A DNA stretch of 19,062 nt from Phoronis ovalis (Eukaryota > Phoronida > Phoronidae). The notes below the pieces were generated by a model. That model did no database searches and was not told the origin of the DNA. It worked only from the letters and a program-made list of their open reading frames with translations. Shown one piece after another: positions 10,001-18,503 of this stretch. How positions within the stretch are numbered: position 1 is the first letter of the stretch; each line of letters opens with the position of its first letter. The DNA lies in assembly GCA_028565635.1 (NCBI GenBank), contig JAOXYB010016565.1:1-19062 (forward strand), written 5' to 3'. The position numbers and the translations under genes were made by a program.

Positions 10001-12041
10001 AACGGTTTTAAAAGCAAAAGCACAGTTTATATCCATTATGGGTTACTCTATTATTATTTTGCTATTGTTTTACTTACTGGAATTAAAATTATTAAAAATA
10101 GTTGGATAAAGTACTAAAAATTAATAACGCAGATGTAATGGGGCCATTATAAACTATAGTTGCAACGTAATTGTATAATGCAGCATCATGCGGATTACTT
10201 CAATGTAACTGAAGTACATTTGTTTCATATTTAGTTATCTGATACAGTATCAGCAGTATATGACATCAGGTAATTACTACTTTTTGTTCCATAACGTATA
10301 GAGAATCGATTTTTAGGGAAAAACGAAATGCCCACTAACACACATACAACAAAGTGAAAACGGGATGGTGATCTAAAATGAAATAGTACATTTAGGGGAC
10401 AATCTAGCATTGAAAAACAGTATTCTTACCAGATGTCGCTGCATAGTGTTACATGGAATTTGCATACGAATTACTGACCTGCAGCGTCCAGGTAAAGGGT
10501 CCTTTATTTCACTTGCATTTACGCCAACTACCCGAGATGCAGCTTAGATGGGGAACTTCCCATAATTTATCTGGTGCGTAGTTTTGTATTATGCTTCGCA
10601 AAGCTGTGCCATCCGCGGATGCGAGAAGCACTATTTAATCTATTTTAAAATTACATAACAAGGGAAAACTAGATTTAAAACATATTCACATTTCTTAAAA
10701 TGAACGTCATAATAAAATACAACTTCCTGTTAAATAGCATACATACACGTAGATGAACATGCAGAATAATCATGTACCTTTTGAAATAATTTCTTTTACA
10801 CTGGGTTCTTCTAGCTAACCGCTTAGCTGTGTGCGCTGGCAAGAATAATTAATGTTTTCAATGTCTTAAAATTGTTGCCCAGTAGTTTTATCATTTGTGA
10901 GAAACTATGTTATGTCAAAAATTCGAAATGTACTATTTCATATTAGACCATCATCCCGTTTTCACTTTGTTGTATGAGTTTTAGTGGACATTTCGTTTTT
11001 CCTCAAATTATCGCAAAAATTCGATTCTTTATGCATTATGGGACAAAGAGTAGCTATCTTCGACTATAGTGTTGGGGATGTAGTTCGTCGGGTGTATTAG
11101 TGAGCATCATTTTCCGCTTTCTTTTTGCTTTCTCGCCCGTGGACCTTGCGGATAGTGGGAATACCTTCGCACATAGTGAAAGAAATCACAATTTAAAAAT
11201 GTCAATTTTTATCAAGCAATTATAGGATTCCAATCTTCTAAATCACACATTTTTCAACTCGTTCTCCACAAATTCACCCTCACTGGTGTTTTTTAGGTAG
11301 TCAAGGAGAGGAAAAAAGCTTATTTATTGGTTAACCCCGCGCAATAATAAAAATAGCTTGATGATATAATTGATTACATCATTTTTTTTAAAACCCACAT
11401 TAATACTAGAATTTAATTTAAAATAACCTTGTGTTTGGAGAAGGATCGATAGTATGATTGTATACTTACTGGAAGGTTTCTGGACTCATTGTATCTATAT
11501 ATCTGGTATTAATCCAACTTGTTTTAAACCAGTCAGTGTATTTTGTATTTCCACAGCATTTATATTCCATTTGTAAACGATCCACCATTGTTTTTATTTT
11601 GTGCTTGGTTTTATATAGTTTTAGAGCATCTAGTAATCCGTTTTTAAAAGTTGTTTCTAAGGCAGATCTGTGAACAAAGCAGACTATACTTGCTGCCGCG
11701 ATAATAACAATGGTGATCATAACAGTGATCAGATAAGGAAGCAAACAATTGCTTATTCTGTCTCGAGTTTCATACCGACTGCAAGTACATTTATATAGAA
11801 GTATTGTACCTATCCCATTAAGAATAACTAGAAAACTGCCTAAGCCAATTATCATGTACGCTATTGTTCCTGCATAATATTTCTGTAGTAAAGAAAACTG
11901 TGATTCTTTATACAATAGGTAATACGTTCCAGCAACAATGAAGACAAATCCGGCAAGAACCAATATGGCATTTAATATGGTAGAAAATGTGCCAAGTCTT
12001 TTACGGCCTCGCTCGGTTATTCCAAATTCATCACAAGCCAT
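7013..12041 (-). CDS. Peripherin-2/ROM1-like tetraspanin A, four exons
   Basis: The minus-strand exons are 12041-11470, 8815-8581, 8277-8079 and 7260-7013, giving 417 aa; introns are phase 2, 0 and 1. The protein has four membrane segments (about residues 20-43, 62-83, 102-123 and 257-277) with a large second extracellular loop between TM3 and TM4. That loop carries CCG at 162-164, FSCC to 208, PCIH from 215 and Cys242. RYFQTS at 277-282 follows TM4 and SPGWLL comes shortly after. These match vertebrate peripherin-2 (CCGN, DWF, VPFSCCNP, RPCI, GCR, RYLQTS, GWLL), a tetraspanin that oligomerises to shape photoreceptor disc rims. The peripherin-2 Cys150 equivalent is His147. Exon 4 adds an 81-residue Lys/Arg/Gly-rich tail absent from peripherin-2 (346 aa). 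The start is the ATG at 12041, aligned with paralogue B. Family is firm; splice sites are inferred; the cellular role is inference. Confidence 0.9.
7261..8078 (-). other. Tetraspanin A intron 3 (phase 1)
   Basis: The donor is gtaggt after a single G of the Asp codon, and the acceptor ends tttcacag. The acceptor and the following codons (Asp-Ser-Ser-Asp-Asp) align with those of gene B. If the intron were retained, exon 3 would read nine more residues to a TAG at 8052-8050. No other feature is seen. Confidence 0.75.
8278..8580 (-). other. Tetraspanin A intron 2 (phase 0)
   Basis: About 300 bases; donor gtatta, acceptor gtttcag. It splits the protein within TM4, at the point where vertebrate peripherin-2 also has an intron. 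No internal feature beyond a short AT-rich repeat near 8460-8495. Confidence 0.8.
8816..11469 (-). other. Tetraspanin A intron 1 (phase 2), holds a repeat element
   Basis: A 2.65-kb intron with donor gtaagtata and acceptor ttgtgtag; it splits the Gln191 codon. It carries the large inverted-repeat element at 10270-11056. Open frames at 8852-9451 have no recognisable domain and no splice support, so I treat them as chance. Confidence 0.8.
10270..11056. mobile_element. Inverted-repeat (foldback/MITE-like) element
   Basis: A left arm at about 10270-10394 recurs as an inverted copy at about 10925-11056. Shared stretches include CATACAACAAAGTGAAAACG, GAAATAGTACATTT and CCATAA..AGAATCG, with scattered substitutions and a few indels along some 125 bases. 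About 530 bases separate the arms, with no open frame of note, and inside them is a smaller hairpin (TGCTTCGCA 10592-10600 against TGCGAGAAGCA 10620-10630). A non-autonomous DNA transposon or two head-to-head short repeats would both fit. Both outer ends are TA-flanked, but no clear target duplication is visible. It lies in intron 1 of tetraspanin A. Confidence 0.7.
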
Positions 12042-12898
12042 GTCTAAACTGCCAAATGCGATTAAAAATACACACCTACGTTGTCTACATTTGTCTTATT
12101 TACAATTAAAACACGCCTGGTTGAAACGTCCCCGTTTGACACCCGGTTTAACATGGCAACTGAAATTGTGTTCATATGTTTATGACGTCAGCTGTTTTTG
12201 CCATTGTCATCGTGAGTGTATTTTAAAGAAAGGACGGGATACTGTCAATCTAGAAATGTATTTATTTCATTTCAGCTGTATTTTTTGTGCCTAAAAGCCA
12301 CATCTCACTTCATGGAATTACCTAGAGCTATTTGCAATTTTGCTAATTTAATTAATTACGCATTACTAATTAATGTCATCTTCATACTAATATTTGATGC
12401 TCATCCCACACACATTTAAGACCCCTCTGTCACTGAATGAACGGAAATGAAAGAAATACCCAATACACTCGGAAGGTGTGACAGAGAATTGTAACACTGC
12501 AATTGGACTAAAATACGTTAAAAGATCAACTCAGCATCGCTTGTAAACCTTTTATAATAACATTGAAAAATTCAAAATTACACGTATAGAATCAGTATAT
12601 GCTGTATGTTTTAGAATATATTTTATTATAATATCACCATTATATATCATTCTTGTGTATATTTATAGGTAATGTTATCAAGTAATCATATATGTCGTTC
12701 CGATAAAAACAATATGTACAAAATATTTGATGATTAGAAGCAAAGGACAAACTATATATTCAATAACATATATCCGTGCAACTCTGAAGGTGGTGGTAAT
12801 TATTTTGGTTGCTTTTGGGTGAGCTAACAAAGTATTTTAAAAATTTAACTGCATAATTATTTTTTGGGGTGTAAATTCATTGATATTCTGTTGTTTAC
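12042..12898. other. Intergenic: promoter of tetraspanin A and 3' flank of B
   Basis: About 0.95 kb separates the stop of B (12999) from the start of A (12041). The part next to A holds the CRE block; the part next to B holds the duplicated poly(A) signal. The rest is AT-rich with no supported gene. Open frames at 11938-12419 run antisense to exon 1 or through promoter DNA. Confidence 0.65.
12135..12193 (-). promoter_or_regulatory. Promoter block of tetraspanin A: full CRE and GGCAAC box
   Basis: A palindromic cAMP-response element TGACGTCA lies at 12183-12190, about 140 bases upstream of the start codon, followed by GCTG. Nearby is ATGGCAAC at 12153-12160, which resembles one half of an RFX X-box. 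The promoter of paralogue B has the same order: TTTGAC, GGCAA, then TGACGTCAG(C/T)TG. Conservation between duplicates supports function; the binding factors are inferred from motif identity only. Confidence 0.5.
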
Positions 12899-12912
12899 AT
12901 TGGAGTGTACGG

Positions 12913-12956
12913 ACTTTATTCTCACAAATAGCTAACTTTATTCTCACAAATAGCTA
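12913..12956. repeat. Tandem 22-bp duplication carrying two poly(A) signals
   Basis: A 22-base unit is repeated exactly, 12913-12934 and 12935-12956. Read on the minus strand each unit contains AATAAA (12942-12937 and 12920-12915), placed 57 and 79 bases past the stop codon of tetraspanin B. These are very likely the poly(A) signals of that gene, giving a short 3' UTR that ends near 12890-12925. Confidence 0.8.
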
Positions 12957-12998
12957 ACAAATTAAACTGCTACCGAAGAAGCGATATTATGACAGTCT

Positions 12999-15900
12999 TT
13001 ATCTACTTCCATGATGTCGCCTGTAACTTTTCCTTCTATGAATTCTTCCATGCGATTTCTTGGGTCTACTCCTTCTATGATAAGTTTCGGCTGCTAAAGC
13101 ATCTGCATCAAATTGAACATTTCTGTCGAGCGATAAAGATTTCTCCCTTGATTTCTTTAATGCAGATCTACTATTTCTCTGTTTCGATTTAGATCTTGTC
13201 TTGTATCTATCACTGCCATTCTTCGATTTAAGTATCCCTTTTGATTTATCTTTCAAGTGCTTTCTTTTATGATTCTTCTGCCTTTTGTGATCATGCCTAT
13301 GGTGTTCCTCGCGTTTATCATCAGAATCGCTATCATCGATACTAGTCAGACTGGAACTCGCACTATTGCTCTTTTGGCCTACGTTCTTCCTGCGATCATG
13401 TCTGCCTGTGAGATTTTCTCTCGTCCTTCGATCATGGGAATTGTCGGCTCCCTGGTTGCTCTTGCGATCGTGACCGCCTAAGCTGGTCTTTCTGTAATAA
13501 GCAATGATGTTGTTTTCACTTTTACTCTTCCTGTTAGCATGCGTTTCCTTGTTATCGTTGCTCTTCCAGTGATTGTAATCACCGTTGTTATTATCGCTCT
13601 TTATGGTACCCTTGCTTTTTCTGTTAAGATAAGCACTGATGGTACCTTCGCTCTTGCTGCGTTCGTAACCACCTTTGTAACCGCCACTCTTGCTATGATG
13701 GCGGCCATGGTTCTGACGTTTGTAACGTTCACTGTTCCTGCGATCATAACTGCTCTTGTAATCCAGGCTATTCCAACTATCATTAAAACGCATAATATCT
13801 TTTTTCTTAATACGATGGTTACTAGCCTTGGAACCATTTGACTTCTTTAAATCGTAACCAATCGTGGAGTCCTCGGTCTTGCTACTATTGTATCTGTCCA
13901 TGGGGTGACCTTTTATATTGGAACTGCTGCAGACGTCATCGTCACTGTAATCTGAGAAAGTGCAATCATATATTTGTATAGACTCTACCGAAAACATGAA
14001 ATGAAGAAAAAAATAGAGATTTTCATAGCAAAGCAGCATATTTTGTGCATATAAACGTACTGAAATGAAATATGTAATTAAAAAAAAATCGAAAAAGACG
14101 ATATTTCATGCTGAAATAAATCATCTTCTGGTATTGCTTAGAAAGTCGTATATCTGTTCTCCCTTGGCTATCCAGATATCCTAGTAAGGTTTTGCCAGCC
14201 AGACAGACTCGCTTGGAGAATAAATAGTTTTATGTTTGGAGCAGAATCGATAGATGCGCCTGATCACATTAGGCCAAGCCAAATATTTACAATTACATAT
14301 ATTCGCAACAAAATCTCAAAAATGAAGTTGCAGAATAGTTACGGTTTGTTGATAAAAGAAAAAAATAAAGTAAGTGCGATGCAAAATTTGGTTGACAAAC
14401 ATGTATACATATAGAGTATCCTAGACTCAGAAACCTAGATGTACCGTCGGCATCGGGATGCAACGGTTCTTCATCTGAAGTGGTTTCCTTTTTCTTTTTT
14501 GTGGTATCTCCTCCTACTAACCATCCAGGACTCGTGCCCCGAGGATCTAGCGGTGAAAACTTTGGAATATTATCTATGGAAGTTTGGAAATATCGGCTAA
14601 TGAAAAGAATGAACAACTGAAAAAAAAAATTAATCTGAATTTTATCTTATGGGAATGACGATGTACAGTCTATTATATTGCATATTTTATTTTTGGTTGC
14701 TTTTCCTTCAATCGTGAAAAAGTATCCTAATCGCCGAAATAATATATAGTTATAGTACGATTGTACAAGCAGGTAAATTCCAGGTTAAAGTACGAAAGTA
14801 CGAGTGAATGAAATGAAAAGTAACTAAAAATAATAATTAAACTTATTATTGAAAAGTAGCGTTCCAACACGAAATATCCTCAACGGAAAAATAGTTGATA
14901 AATGTCCATACTTGGTGTGTAATTTCGTTTATGGTGTAGGATTATCTATATAGCATACCTCCATTACCAATGACACTATGAATAAAATTCCAAAAGGTAG
15001 CAGAAAATCGCGTTCAAGCTGGATTGGAATAATAGCCTTGCATCCAGTATTATAAATCGACAATCTGTTTCCAAACGCTGAATGTCGCCGCATAGCTGCG
15101 TAAATACGATGGTGGATGCAAGGTATCCGGACTTTGGGTTTGCAACAGCTAAATGGTACACTGTCCGTATAATACCCACCGTCATCACGAAAGGAACTAC
15201 AACATTTTAATAAATTCTGAAACAAATTTATAATTTGCTCATCTTTTTATTGGCTTGTAGACCAAAAAGATAGGACTCGAAAGAAAAATAATTGTGCTAC
15301 TGTTTATATAAATTTGATTTTAATGAATACAACAAGAGGTAGGGATCGTACTCATTACTCCATAGGCTACTCGAACACAGAAGAGGTAGCAATAGCCGAA
15401 CTATAAATTATAGTATTCCAGTAACAAATGAACTTTGGTCAACCTAATCTGCTTTTTAAGCTTTGTCAATTCAAGCTAACTTTTTAATAGCGTTTCAGTG
15501 AATCCTGGATTATTTAAACAACAACAGAACATCGGTTTTGCCACGCTCAAGCTCTTGCCAACACTGATGACAATGAATGTTTGCTATAACGGTTCTAATT
15601 TATCGTGTATGAGTAGTGAACACAGTAGAAATAAGCTGGCAACTCGTGAATGGGGTATTCCACAATAATAACTATAGAATAACTGACATTTTAAGCGTAA
15701 AAAGTGAATGATGAGGGCTATAGGAGGGTTTTTGCGAGCAGCGAGCATTGGGGTCCGTTTAGTCGGAGCAGCGAGCATTGTCCTTTGGCTCCAATTTTTT
15801 TTACCTTCTTTTTTAACTTGCCGGTCGAGTCATTTTATTTTGGCGGCCTTTTTTTCTTTTTAACCTGCTGCCGAGATTTTTTTTTTTGATTCTTTTTTTT

Positions 15901-17028
15901 CTTACGAAGTGCGAGCAGCGAGCATTGCTAATTTTTATGTGCCAGCATTACACCCTGGGGGGACCCTCTACCCCCTCAATGATTGGTGAATTATGAATGA
16001 CACACCAGACTAATATAATTAGATGTCTAACTTTAGATGAATGTGATTGAGATGTTGAAATTGTTGATAAATGCTGAAGTTGTGCATACCCGTATTATTG
16101 GTGATTTGCGAGGGATGTAAACCCTTCGTTGCCTTGAAATTGCTTGCATGTGCCGCGCGCAGCAGTTTGAATAAATTGATCCGCTTGTGTTCCGCACCTT
16201 CTCATCTAACGACTTGGCTTAACTGCTACTATTTTCACTTAATTCCGAATCGAGACGGAGACAAAAGCTGAATCCTATTAGCCAAAAGTTTGATGACCTC
16301 CGTATTTACTTCACTATATTAAATTAATTGAAGGAAGACAACAACCGATTATGGATAAGCACAGACGTTAGATGATAAGGTACGGTACGTACGGATGGAT
16401 TTATGCAGACTGGTAACGAAGCTGAATAAAGTATAGATTATTTTAGATATACTTACTAAAACACTTTGGTACTTGTTATGTCTATAGAATTGTTATTTCT
16501 CCAACTCGTCTTAAACCAATCGGTGTAATTCGAGCTTCCACAACATTTGTATTCAATTTGTAAACGATCAACCATTGTTTTAATCTTGTGCTCAGTCTTA
16601 TACAGTTTCATAGCTTTGAATATTCCATTTTTAAAGACTGCGTCCAATTTTAGTCTGTATCCATAGCAAATTGAAATGGTTACCACGATACTGCCAATAA
16701 TGATGAAAACTGTAATCATATATGGCGACAAGAACTTGCTAATTCTATCACGGATTTTATAATCTCTGGAAGTGCATTTATATAGAAGTATAACTCCTGA
16801 CATGTTGATGATAAATATGAAAATGCCTAAACCTATTACTACGTATGGTATTGTTCCTGCATTGTATCTCTCCAATAAAGCAAACTCTGATTCTACGTAT
16901 AGCAAATAATATGTGCCACCAGCTATAAGGACAACTCCAAATAGAACCAATATACTATTCAATATGGCCGAAAGCGTACCAAGTTTTTTACGACTTTGTT
17001 CCGTAATACCTATCCTTCCACAAGGCAT
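12999..17028 (-). CDS. Peripherin-2/ROM1-like tetraspanin B with long basic tail
   Basis: The minus-strand exons are 17028-16457, 15196-14959, 14616-14445 and 13951-12999, giving 644 aa; introns are phase 2, 0 and 1 as in A. The core is a four-TM tetraspanin (TM segments about 20-43, 62-83, 102-123, 258-278). The large loop has CCG at 162-164 followed by a sequon NYT at 167-169, FSCC to 209, PCIH from 216 and Cys243; RYFQTS and SPGW follow TM4. All match the rds family. His147 replaces the Cys150 equivalent. Exon 4 codes about 316 residues rich in Lys, Arg, Ser, His, Asp and Asn, with repeats such as SKSEGTISAYL / SKSENNIIAYY and an SR-like composition, so it is probably disordered and cytoplasmic. 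A more acidic segment (FDADALAAETYH) precedes the basic C-terminus. The exon 3 donor (gtacat) is weak. A second in-phase acceptor (ggtag) slightly upstream of exon 4 has a better pyrimidine tract and would lengthen the protein by a few residues. Confidence 0.88.
13952..14444 (-). other. Tetraspanin B intron 3 (phase 1)
   Basis: Donor gtacat, acceptor tttctcag chosen because it aligns with gene A. An alternative donor (gtatac, also phase 1) lies about 45 bases downstream, and an alternative acceptor (ttcggtag, phase 1) after a long pyrimidine tract lies slightly upstream of exon 4. The exact ends are therefore uncertain. No other content is seen. Confidence 0.6.
14617..14958 (-). other. Tetraspanin B intron 2 (phase 0)
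   Basis: About 340 bases; donor gtatgc, acceptor a run of Ts followed by cag. It occupies the same place in TM4 as in gene A. No internal feature is seen. Confidence 0.8.
15197..16456 (-). other. Tetraspanin B intron 1 (phase 2)
   Basis: Donor gtaagtata, acceptor atgttgtag; it splits the Tyr191 codon, aligned with Gln191 of gene A. It contains the triplicated 15-mer and homopolymer tracts at 15734-15927. The remaining open frames look like chance. Confidence 0.8.
15734..15927. repeat. Triplicated 15-mer with T-rich spacer
   Basis: GAGCAGCGAGCATTG occurs three times, ending at 15750, 15780 and 15927. Copies one and three are preceded by GC, so the unit is itself a doubled heptamer (GCGAGCA) plus TTG. 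Between copies two and three is a region of long T runs mixed with GC-rich words. This differs from the surrounding intron in composition. Confidence 0.75.
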
Positions 17029-17073
17029 CTTTCAGCTACGATTAAATTTTTGTAACTGCAAACATCATAGTTT

Positions 17074-17102
17074 GACGTGGCAATTGTATATGACGTCAGT
17101 TG
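17074..17102 (-). promoter_or_regulatory. Promoter block of tetraspanin B: full CRE and GGCAA box
   Basis: TGACGTCA at 17091-17098 lies about 65 bases upstream of the start codon and is followed by GTTG. GGCAATTG lies just inside it, preceded by TTTGAC. The order matches the block in front of paralogue A with a shorter spacing, so it is probably an inherited promoter-proximal element. The CRE suggests CREB/ATF binding; this is inference. Confidence 0.5.
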
Positions 17103-17190
17103 ATTGTTTTTCACAATGGGAATTAGAATAGGCGTATAAACCAGTGAAAAAACTATGGAATTTTTGCACGATTGTTGATGCATTGTTGAC

Positions 17191-17220
17191 GTATGTATAT
17201 ATATATATATATAAATATAT
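17191..17220. repeat. TA dinucleotide microsatellite
   Basis: About 30 bases of nearly uninterrupted TA repeat upstream of tetraspanin B. Confidence 0.85.
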
Positions 17221-17650
17221 TTAGATTAATTACAGGATGGATTATTTATCATACAAGATGCATAATACAAGCTTTATGGTAAAAAGCATACGTTTATAGA
17301 GATACGAACTTTTTTAGGGGGTGTTCTTCTTGAGATTGAGTGAGGAGTGAGATTGCAAAGCCACACTTAGTGGAACTTGGGAGTGGATGTGAGAGGAGGG
17401 TCAGGTGCCACTGCACAAATGCATTATATATATAAACGGGCCAAACTATAACTGAGAGGATAAATTTGGAGTGAGTAATAAGTGGTTCATATTCTAGTCT
17501 CCAAAGTTCTGGAAATTACAACGGGAAACTGTTATTATTTTTAATTAGTCGAAACATGTACTATAATGCAAATGCATCTGGCCGCTTGTGTAATTCAGCC
17601 AATAAAATACTATAACAAACATGTCCTTTTTCTTGAAACCTCAATCGAAA

Positions 17651-17739
17651 TAGCGCATTTTCCTTATTGAATGAGGAAAAAAGGAAATATCCCTTTTTTC
17701 CTTATTGAATGACGAAAAAGGAAAAAGGAACTAGCGTAT
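17651..17739. repeat. Small palindromic insertion with flanking direct repeats
   Basis: Two copies of CCTTATTGAATGAsGAAAAA start at 17662 and 17700, each followed by AGGAAA, so the segment is both directly repeated and self-complementary (CCTTTTTTCC against GGAAAAAGG). It is flanked by TAGCGCAT at 17651-17658 and TAGCGTAT at 17732-17739, an 8-base direct repeat with one mismatch. This could be a tiny non-autonomous insertion with an 8-bp target duplication, or simple slippage. Confidence 0.55.
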
Positions 17740-17785
17740 GTGACCTATAACAAACAAAGATTCTTGTTATCTTATCTTTACGGCA

Positions 17786-17793
17786 TGACGTCA
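17786..17793. promoter_or_regulatory. Isolated full CRE (TGACGTCA)
   Basis: A third perfect palindromic CRE lies about 760 bases upstream of tetraspanin B. It lacks the GGCAA box seen at the two proximal promoters. It may be a distal site for B or a chance match. Confidence 0.25.
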
Positions 17794-18059
17794 GCAATCC
17801 GATTTGGAACGTTTACACGAAGACACGAAGATAAATTACCATATAACAACTGAACTTCCATCTACACGGTATAAATTCCGCAGTAAAAAAAAATTCACGT
17901 GCCATATTATTCCCGCTCTTCATTTATCTCAACACATTCCATATTCAAGTGGTTACATAAATATGTCGCATGATAATATAGATCTGTACATTAATATTTC
18001 ATGTTAAAACACGAAGATATCGACGACAAAAAAATATATAGTAAATAGACCGCTAAATT

Positions 18060-18065
18060 TTTATT
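18060..18065 (-). terminator. Candidate poly(A) signal of tetraspanin C (AATAAA)
   Basis: AATAAA on the minus strand about 440 bases beyond the stop codon of gene C. It is the best candidate found, but AT-rich flanks yield chance matches. Confidence 0.25.
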
Positions 18066-18503
18066 AACCGTATGTATGGCGAATTCATGAATCTTCACCT
18101 CTGGATTTTTACACTTCTCGGTTCTTCTATAGAAAAAAAAATAGTAATGTTGTATTTTCTTGTCCACTAAACGAGGACTCTTGCACTTAAAAGATATGCT
18201 GAGAGTAAAGGTGACACGTAGTTTAAAATTCGATAAAAACGAACAACTTTTATGTTAATTTCGTTGATGACTTCATACATTTGTAATTTTAGATACTATT
18301 GTATCCAAAGCCAGTAAGTAAAACATGTTTCAATACTATTTTATGTCTGTGGTAGCAGCTGCCTTAGTTCCACAATCAATTGTATTATTAATATTTTAGC
18401 ATCGATATTTTCCGCGCTTCTTAAATTGCAGTTTTCAATTCTCAATTCAATAATCTTTAGAGTAAAAGTAAGTGACCGATTTACTTTTTGTGATAATTAT
18501 TAG

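Larger units (their letters stand above)
17103..18503. other. Intergenic between tetraspanins B and C
   Basis: Noncoding DNA between the promoter of B and the stop codon of C. It holds a TA microsatellite, a small palindromic insertion and a third CRE, listed separately. I searched for a fourth exon of gene C resembling those of A and B and saw none. The open frame at 17804-18007 has no recognisable content. Confidence 0.6.

Noticed and set aside
13257-13841. Two plus-strand open frames with hydrophobic, membrane-like translations
   Set aside because: They run antisense to exon 4 of tetraspanin B. Lys/Arg/Ser-rich codons read backward yield Ile/Val/Leu/Ala, so the hydrophobicity is a by-product.
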